Source of the DNA: Salminus brasiliensis
Lineage: Eukaryota; Chordata; Actinopteri; Characiformes; Bryconidae
Assembly (NCBI RefSeq): GCF_030463535.1
Contig: NC_132878.1
Coordinates: 31,948,261-32,012,260 of the forward strand
Length of the DNA stretch: 64,000 nt
Direction: 5' to 3'
The first letter of the stretch is position 1; every line of letters begins with the position of its first letter. The notes beneath the pieces were generated by a model. The model saw only the letters and a list, made by a program, of their open reading frames with translations. It was not told the DNA's origin and searched no databases. The translations under genes were made by a program, and so were the position numbers. Below, piece after piece: positions 50,124-59,100 of this stretch.

Positions 50124-53100
50124 TGTGAGTGAGTAAGAGACACTGAGTATAGAGAGAACAGAAAATCCATTCAGTAGAAAAGATTCACTCATCAGAAATG
50201 CTTACTCACACACACACACACACACACAGACTAATGCTTTTCTTGTCACTGGAATTAGTGTGTTGTTTTTGTCAAAAGAATGTTGACCTCTTTTCTTCTC
50301 TCTCTCTCTCTCTCGCTCTCTCAGTAAGTTCACTCAAATGAAGAGGAGACCCACCTCTGCAGTGGGCTACAAGCGACCAATCAGCCAGTTCGCCAGGGTT
50401 GCCATAGCGATGGGAGCCCACTCCAGATACAGAGTACGATTTATTTTTCTTCTCTTTTTATTTTTTTGCAAAAAGGAGAGTGAGAGAGAAAGTGAGAACA
50501 GTCTAACAACAGGGCAGGAAAAGGGCAGCAGGACTGATGAAGTCCAGACTATAAACCAGTGAAGACAGAATAGCAGGGAAGACACTGAGCTTTGCTTTGT
50601 GTCACATGCTTTAAACAGGTCACTGGTAACTATATCAGTAGTTTGAGCATCAGAGGATTTTATGTGCAGTTAAACAGGTTCAAGCCAAGCATGCTTTTGG
50701 TCATCTTCTCATGTTCCTATGGCATTGTGGTCTGCAAATTGTGACAGCTATCTGAGAGACATTTCTCCAGATTCATCCTGAATGCTGCTTATGACCCATA
50801 AAAGTGGCAACAGTGTAATTGGGCACTGATTAGAAGCACATCAGCATCTCACAGTGAGCACTAGCCTGGCTATAGTACAACCTCCAGACAGGGGGGTAAT
50901 TTGTCAGTAATTCGATCAGTACTAGATCATTTCATTACTCGAGTAATCAGATAATTCCAGGAAGTAATCAGCCAATAAAGTCACAGAATAAAAGTGACCC
51001 AAAGTGAAATCCAAACTTCATGCCGTGGATATTTTTCACACAATGAGCCACGATATGAACATATGTCATCTAAAAGATTATGTAAGAAGAATATGTAAAT
51101 CCTTTATTTTCAGCGTCACTCCAAAAGTGTTTTGTCGCCGTCTCGCGGGGGCTGTGTTAGACGCTTATCTAGACCTTACTCTCAGTTTAAGAAATCTGAG
51201 TGTGCTGTTTACTTGACCATCTGTATAATCACATTACTGCAGAAATCTGATTATGATCAGATAATTACGTGCACCAACACCCCCCCCCATATACATTTCA
51301 AAGGTGCTAATTTTTTCTTATGTTTTACACACACATTCTTCAAAAAGGTATTACAGATGTAAATAAGTGTGAAGAAATAAGTGTGATTTTATGCAGATAT
51401 TTGTATGTATTTAGGGTGGAAAGCTCAGAGAAGTCTATTTTGACCTTGTTTACACCTGGTCTCCTCATGTGTCTAGTATCTGGACTCTGTCCTGATAAGA
51501 TTTTAGCCACATTTACTCTGGGTAGTATGGGAATATATTTAATCTAAACCACCCAGTTAAGTTTTGGAAGTTTCCAAAGAAGGTTTAAAGACTAAGGCTC
51601 TAAAGCATAATGCATCTGATGTGAGTCTGAGACAGACAGTGTTCTCTATTTGCAGTCTGAGTAAGTCTTATTTCTGATGTGGTTTATATAGAGTCCTTAT
51701 CTGGACTTCTGGACAAAGACTAACCCTTTGATTGCATGTATAAAAATATGCTGACATCCTCAGAACCTGGCCCAAGCCCCAGTTGTGCACGTCCATGGTG
51801 CAGCATGTGTCTGCTGGGATGTACTCGAACGTGCCTCGCTTCTCTTTCACCCCAAATCAATCAACCCGCGTCTACAGCTTTTTGTTTTTAATACCCCCCT
51901 TGGAAAACTAAAGGCCCATTTCATTAAACTGTCACCCTACTCACATTTCAGGCTGGGCAACCCTAGCTGTCTCATCCTACGGCCTGTCTGCTCATACCCG
52001 TTTTAAACGCTTTATTCAAATATTTCCATCAGTAGTCAAATGCATTTCCAGATAGTCAGAAAGAAATCCAATTGCTGCGTGAGATGGAATATGCAAATTT
52101 GATTGCTTGTTGCACAGCAATTATAACTGGTGTTTTTGTGTTTACACTGCTATAACACAACTTGGGTGTGTTTACTCTTGCAGTTTTATGTGGCTTGACC
52201 TTATCCAGAAATAATTCTGACTCAAGACGCATCTTTGTCTCTGGCCTTTGTTCCCTACTGCAGGCTGAGAACATCATGATTTTGGAGCTGGACATGACTC
52301 CGCCCACCCTGTTTCAAATGGACTTCCCAAAGGCGAGCTCAGAGGTGGAGCCAAGCCGAGACGTGCTATTGGACAACGCTTCATACAGAGAGAGAACAGC
52401 GGCCAACCGGGTCAGGAAATCGCGGTCATGGTCAGTATGGCGTTCGGCTACATTGCAGTTAACTGAAACTCGCGAGTTGGGACAGTATGTCACCCTGACA
52501 TATCCATGCCATAAACATGTTTATGTAAGCTGCAGTGTAGCAGTGTGAAAGTTTCCATTTTTGGAAACTGTCATGACAGATACTGCAGTGAATGATGTCA
52601 TTACAGCTCAGGTCACATGCTCATTTAAAATCATGACATCATGACATTACATGACATTACGACATCTGTCACAGTCACGGTTGCTAGGTAATGATAATAT
52701 CTATGACATATGTAGCAGGTTTCAAGTGCTACACAGTGGTACAGTAATACACAGTGGTTCTTAACCCATTCCATTCTAGAGGATTGTCCCAGGTCAGTTC
52801 TTGTAAAGCAGAGTAAAGCAGGCCTTAAAGTAGAGCTGGGCAATATGACAATTTTTTATCATATTGTCACAAATTTTCTTATCAAGATGCTTCTTTAAGC
52901 ATATGCTTAAATAACACTGATCAGCTGCAGGTTTCATTACAAACAGTGTAAGTAGTCTGGTTTAACTGGTGAAAGTGCAGCATCAATCAATATAAATCAC
53001 TGTACTAAATATGAGAGTGTTTGTAAAAATCCATCACTACTGATGGATTTTGTCTGCGATCATGTCTATCCTGGTGAAGATCGTGTATTCTGAAAATATC

Positions 53101-56100
53101 TTTAAATACCATGATACAATATTTTTACCTTATCGCTCCGCCCCACCTTAAAGACTGATTGATGTTTCTGCATGGAGTCTATGCAGAGTCTACAGCATAG
53201 CCTGCGCAAGTGGCCTACGCCGTTGTGAGCGCTTGGTACGATGGCAACGATTAATTATGTTGGAGTTGGAGCAAAATAACCGTTGTTTACTTTTACTAAA
53301 ATTTCTGCAATGGAAGAGGAAGAAGACGTCAGAGGACAGGAGAACCGAGGCAGATTTTTCGGTGATTGTTCGGCCACAGAGAGACACAAACATAGAGATG
53401 TTGGTAGATGTAATCATTTTGTTACATGTAACTGTAAGGGGTAGCTCTAGGGCAAGGCCTCCTCCTGCCACCAGGGGGAGGCCCCGAGTCACCCCAGCTA
53501 GTGATTGAGCCCAATTCCCTACACCTGGGCAGTAGGCTATATAGGCACACAGATCCAGTTGCCCCACTGCTGGATCTTTTGATTCTGGTGGTGTGTGTAT
53601 CTGTGTGCCTGTGTAGTTCTCGAGTGGAAGGCTGAGTGTGTGTCACTCCCCTTCATGTGTCCCTCCCGAGTCTGTCTCCCGGTGTCTGTGCAGTGTGTGT
53701 GTCTGTGTGTGCGCGTAGCACTCATACACTCGTGTACCAGAGGAAGGCAGGAGTGTCCGTCTTCCCTGGTGTGTGTGTCTGTGTGTGTGTGTGCGCGTAG
53801 CACTCATACACTCATGTACCAGAGGAAGGCAGGAGTGTCTGTCTTCCCTGGTGTGTGTGTCTGTGTGTGTGTGCCTGTGTGTGTTTGCACACATACACTT
53901 GTGTTACAGAGGAAGGCAGGTGTCTGTCTTCCCTGTAACTTCTCAGTTTTCTGGTTTCTTTTGGGAGATCCTTTTTGCCCTCAGTTGTATTTCCCTCTAG
54001 TGTTTAAGAGGTAGCCAGCTCTCCCCTGGCGTCCTTTGTTTGTTTATTAAACCCATCTCTTTTTAAGTTTCATTTGTTGGCCGTTTTTTCATTTGTTGAC
54101 GCTCTGCCGCTTTGGTGAAGCGGCAGAGCGTCAGTCTCGCGATGCGGCGGCCTGGGTTCGAGTCCCGAGAAACTTTACTTTTCATTTCCGGTTTACCTGC
54201 TCTAAGATTGAAAGATTCTGCACTTGGGCCCGTTGGTCACGTGATTGTGGTAGCTCACTCAGTAGCGCGCCGGCCCTCCAACACGGCGGCCTGGGTTCAA
54301 ACCCTGCTGTAAGTGAGCACCACATTACAGAAAGATCCAGCCAAGACATGGACCCAGCAGAGATGTTCAATCTAGAGCAGGTAAAAGTCACTATAGCTAG
54401 TCAGGAGGTGACTGTGGGGAGGCATGAGCAGGCCCTGCAGCAGATTCTTTCTCAGCTGCAGGGTCTGACAAATCTAGTAGCCCAGCACACTCCTGAACCT
54501 CCCCAGGAGAAGGCTGCCCCTGCCCAAGCAGCCGTGATTCCTTATGCTGAGCCCCCTCTACCAGCCCCAGAGCGCTATGCTGGTGAACCAGGAGGATGTA
54601 GAGGGTTCCTCCTTCAGTGTTCACTGGCTTTCGAGCTGCAACCATCCCACTTTTATTCCACCATGGTCTCTGTGAAGAGCTCAAGGATGAGCTGGCCTAC
54701 CGTGACCCTCCCACCTCCCTCGATTGACTTATTGAGCTGGCCCAACAGGTTGATAACCGTCTCGAGGAGAGGCGAAGGGCGCGGAGTGCCAAAGCCCCTC
54801 GAGCTTCTCATGGCCCACCGGCTGTCTCTGGCTCTTTTAGGGGGTTAGAGGAGCCTCCCGATGGTGGTGTCCAGCCCATGCAGTTGGGGCACACTCGCCT
54901 GCCACGGCAGGAGCGTGAAGCCCGCATGCGTGAGGGCAGGTGCCTCTACTGTGGGGTCTCTGGGCATCTCCGTTCTGCTTGCCCCGAGCTCTCTGGAAAA
55001 GCCAAATGTCCGTCAGGGCAGGGGAGACCACTGACTGACCTGACGCTTCTCCCTCGGGCCCAGGGGGTATTCCTCAATGCCACACTAGCGTCAGGGATGT
55101 TTGAGGTCCGCTTGCCTGCCTTCTTGGACTCTGGAGCGGCAGGGAACTTTCTGGATGCTGGCCTCGCCAGGAAGCTGGCCCTGCCGCTGGTCCCCTTAAG
55201 GGAGCCTATGCCCATAGCAGCTATAGATGGCCGGTCACTGGAGCCCGGGGTGGTGTCCCACCAAACCCACCCTCTTACTCTGCGAGTCGGTCCTCACACT
55301 GAGCGGATAGTGTTTTTCATCATCAGTGCTCCCAACTTGCAGTTGGTTCTGGGTTTCCCCTGGCTCCAGCGGCACAACCCCCATGTGGACTGGCTATCTC
55401 GGTCTGTCTTGGCATGGGGGCCAACTTGTCAGTCCTCCTGCCTCAAGGCCCCAGGGGCTACTGTGGCTACCGACACCGATCCTGAAGGTTTTGACCCCTT
55501 GTGAGTGCCGAAAGAGTACTGGGACCTTCGGGAGGTGTTCAGCAAATGACAGGCCCAATTGCTGCCCCCCCACAGACCTTTTGACATTGCCATCAACCTC
55601 CCCCAAGGGGTAGGCTGTTCTCGTTGTCGGCGCCAGAACGCCAGGCAATGGAGAACTATGTCCAGGAGGCCCTGGCCCTCGGGTTCATTCGGCCGTCCAC
55701 TTCCCCAGCCGGAGCCGGCTTCTTCTTTGTGGGGAAGAAGGATGGGGGTTTGAGACCCTGTATTGACTACAGGGGTCTCAACAAAATAACCACCAAGGAC
55801 CGCTACCCATTGCCCCTCATGACCTCAGCCTTTGAGGCACTGCAGCAGGCCTCCATCTTCACCAAGCTGGACCTGCGCAGTGCCTACAACTTGGTTAGGG
55901 TCAAAGAGGGTGATGAGTGGAAGATGGCGTTTATCACTTCGTCTGGGCACTACGAGTACCTCGTCATGCCATTCGGATTGATGAACGCACCCGTCGTCTT
56001 CCAGCGCTACATCAACGAGGTCCTCAGGGAGGCATTGGACAGGTACGTGTTCGTATACTTAGATGATATCCTCATCTATAGTAGGTCTGTAGACAAACAC

Positions 56101-59100
56101 GTCACCCACGTCCGCCGGGTTCTCCAATTGCTCCTGGAGAACCACCTGTTTGTGAAAGTAGAGAAATCTCATTTCCATGCGCAGACAATCTCCTTTCTGG
56201 GCTTTGTTGTGTCCCACAACACCCTGCGCATGGACCCGGCCAAAATCAAGGCCGTGGACAACTGGCCGCGTCCAACCTCTTTGCGCCTAGTCCAACGCTT
56301 CCTGGGGTTCGCCAATTTCTTCCGGCGGTTTGTGAGGAATTTTGGCTCCGTGGCAGCCCCTTTGACCGCCTTAACAAGAAAAACATCAGGGAGGTTCGTC
56401 TGGTCCACGGAAGCCCAGGAGGTGTTCGACACGCTAAGGCGCCTGTTGACCACGGCCCCGGTTCTCCAATTGCCTGACCAAGAACTCCCGTTCCTTGTAG
56501 AGGTGGATGCTTCTGAGGTAGGCGTGGGGGCTGTCCTCTCCCAGCGGTCTGGTCCTTGCCAGAAGCTGCACCCCTGTGCCTACTTCTCTCACCGCCTCAC
56601 CCCTGCGGAACGGAACTACGATGTGGGTGACCGTGAACTGCTAGCAGTAAAGCTGGCGCTGGAGGAGTGGAGACACTGGCTTGAGGGAGCAAAACATCCC
56701 TTTCTGAATTTGGCCTACATCCAGCAGGCCAAACGTCTTAATCCGCGCCAGGCCAGGTGGGGATTGTTCCTCACTCGGTTTGATTTCATACTGTCATTCC
56801 GACCGGGCTCGAAGAACACCAAGCCCGATGCTCTCTCTCGCCAGTGGGAGCCCCCTCCTCAATCAAACACACCCATGACTATAGTCCCCAAAACCCGGAT
56901 CGTGGCACCCGTCCGATGGGGACTGGAGGACGCAATCAAGCGGGCTCACCTTACTGAGCCTGATCCGGGTGGTGACCCCCCGGATCGGCTTTATGTACCC
57001 GGGCCTGTAAGGGAACGGGTGCTTCAGTGGGGCCATGCGTCCTCCCAGGCAGCACACCCAGGGACTACGCGCACGCTCGAGCTTCTGCGGCGGCGGTTTT
57101 GATGGCCCCGCATGGAACAAGACGTACGAGCTCATGTGGCCTCATGTTTGGTGCGCTCCCAACGTAAAGACCCCAGAACCAGGCCCACTGGTCTACTACT
57201 TCCGTTGGCCGTCCCCTCACGTCCTTGGTCCCACCTGTCCCTTGACTTTATCACTGGGTTGCCCCGGTCACGTGGCAACACGGTGATTCTAGTCATTGTG
57301 GACCGGTTCTCCAAGGCTGGCTGCTTTGTGGCTCTCCCAAAGCTGCCAACCGCTAAGGAGACGGCCGAGCTGGTGCTCAACCAGGTGGTCCGGGTTCATG
57401 GACTCCCCTCCGACATCGTGTCAGACCGTGGGCCTCAATTTACCAGCCGGTTCTGGGGGGCCTTTTGTCGACTGTTGGGGGCAGAGGCCAGCCTCTCATC
57501 TGGCTTTCACCCCCAGTCTAATGGCCAGACAGAGAGGGTCAATCAAGACCTGGAGCGCACCCTCCGCTGTCTGGCCTCCTCCTCCCCATCTACCTGGTCT
57601 GATCAACTCATTTGGGCGGAGTATGCACATAACACCCTCTGGCACTCATCCCTGGGAATGTTCCCCTTTGAGTGCCAGTATGGATATGCTCCGCCCATGT
57701 TCCCCGGACAGGAGACGGGGACGGGGGTTCGTTCGGCAGAACTGCTAGTCAGGCGCTGCCGTAAGACCTGGCAGAAGGCCCACAAGTCCTATCTGTCTGC
57801 GGCAGCTGCTCAGAAACGCTACGCTGACAGGAGGCGGTTGCTGGCTCCCACTTATCGCCCTGGGCAACGGGTTTGGCTTTCAGCCAAGGATCTGCCCTTA
57901 CGTGGTGCCCCCCGCAAGCTGGCTCCTCGTTACATCGGGCCATTCAATATCCTTCGGCGGGTCAATCCTGTTGCCTACCGCCTTGCCCTTTCCCCTTCAA
58001 TGCGCGTTAACCCCACCTTCCATGTGTCCCGCCTCAAGCCAGTCTTGTGTTCCGTGGGTTCCACCGATCCGCCGGGCCCGCGTACAGTTGGCGGTGCGCC
58101 AGCTTACACTGTCAAGCGCTGCCACGCGACGCGGCGGCCTGGGTTCGAGTCCCGAGAAACTTTACTTTTCATTTCCGGTTTACCTGCTCTAAGATTGAAA
58201 GATTCTGCACTTGGGCCCGTTGGTCACGTGATCGTGGTAGCTCACTCAGTAGCGCGCCTCCTGCCACCAGGGGGAGGCCCCGAGTCACCCCAGCTAGTGA
58301 TTGAGCCCAATTCCCTACACCTGGGCAGTAGGCTATATAGGCACACAGATCCAGCTGCTGGATCTTTTGATTCTGGTGATCGTGGTAGCTCACTCAGTAG
58401 CGCGCCGGCCCTCCAACACGGCGGCCTGGGTTCAAACCCCGCTGTAAGTGAGCACCACATTACAGTAACCATTTATCATGTCAGTTTACGCACAATCCAT
58501 GATCCATGTTCGTCCAACTTAAGTGGTGGCGAAGGAGGAAATGTGATGCTTCAGAGCGGACCAATCACAGTGGTTGTAGGCTGCGTCGCTGTGCCGCTAG
58601 TAATGTTCCTGGGGAGGTGCGCGCCAGGATACGGCTTAGGGTACACAGCTATGCATAGACTATGGCGTAGATTCGACATGGACGCATAAATAGGCCTTTA
58701 GTGACAGTTATTACAGAGGAGGGATTAGTGGTAGAAGTCCATCTCGGATTGAAATCAGGACATAAGCTAGTCACTACTAGTCAAAGTAGTGGTCAAACTT
58801 TCTGCCCACACTTACTGATAGCAATAGCTTGCTAGCACATCTGATTGACAGTTATGATACTTTTGTTTGTTTGGCATCAAAGCATGTGTGTAGTGTGGAT
58901 TAACGAGATGGAATTAGGATTACTGCTGAGGTGTGGGATGCGTGCAGTAATCTGGGATTAGCGGCATGTTGGGATTAGACACAGAGACGCGTAATCTTTC
59001 CTAAGGGTGTGATTAGATGAATTACTGAGTCTCATTCAGTTCATGCTCTGCTCCTTGGTTTCTGAGGTGAAAACGCAGACCTGGCTCACATCTGTGATTT

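Larger units (their letters stand above)
46347..50324 (+). other. kif3c intron 7
   Basis: 4 kb of intron with the GAGTC repeat, a T24 run near 46940, a G19 run near 47424, a reverse SINE, a long hairpin (49458-49564) and GT/GA and CA microsatellites at 50071-50122 and 50212-50229. No coding exon is seen. Confidence 0.55.
53433..54329 (+). repeat. 5' LTR (897 bp)
   Basis: Bounded by TGTAA and TTACA. It contains TATATA (53538-53543), a predicted transcript start about 31 bp downstream, three roughly 80-bp GT-rich tandem units (53694-53935), an ATTAAA near 54046 and, in the presumed U5 part, a 15-bp perfect hairpin (54098-54132) plus two tRNA-like modules. The element end at 58464 and the same CATTACA at 54329 define the LTR 3' boundary. 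Confidence 0.8.
53433..58464 (+). mobile_element. Ty3/gypsy LTR retrotransposon, degenerate
   Basis: The element starts TGTAAGGGG and ends CACATTACA, flanked by a 5-bp direct repeat GTAAC (53428-53432 and 58465-58469), all expected for LTR-element integration. It lies in kif3c intron 9 in the sense orientation. Order: 5' LTR 53433-54329, self-priming-type primer site, gag remnant, CCHC knuckle, protease, reverse transcriptase, RNase H, integrase, then a rearranged 3' LTR. The gene order and GPF motif place it in Ty3/gypsy, probably near the vertebrate chromoviruses; the chromodomain is missing. At least three in-frame stops, two frame changes, a gag deletion and lost catalytic-site residues show it cannot encode working proteins. 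Confidence 0.93.

Noticed and set aside
52820..53150. Considered an additional kif3c exon
   Set aside because: Stop-rich, carries TIR-like ends of a dispersed element, and the exon 9 to exon 10 phase already closes.
54113..54320. Functional tRNA genes
   Set aside because: A and B boxes are present but acceptor stems do not pair and the anticodon arms are poor.
54093..54347. Upstream extension of the gag frame
   Set aside because: It only reads through the LTR tRNA-like DNA; Gag similarity starts at the ATG at 54348.
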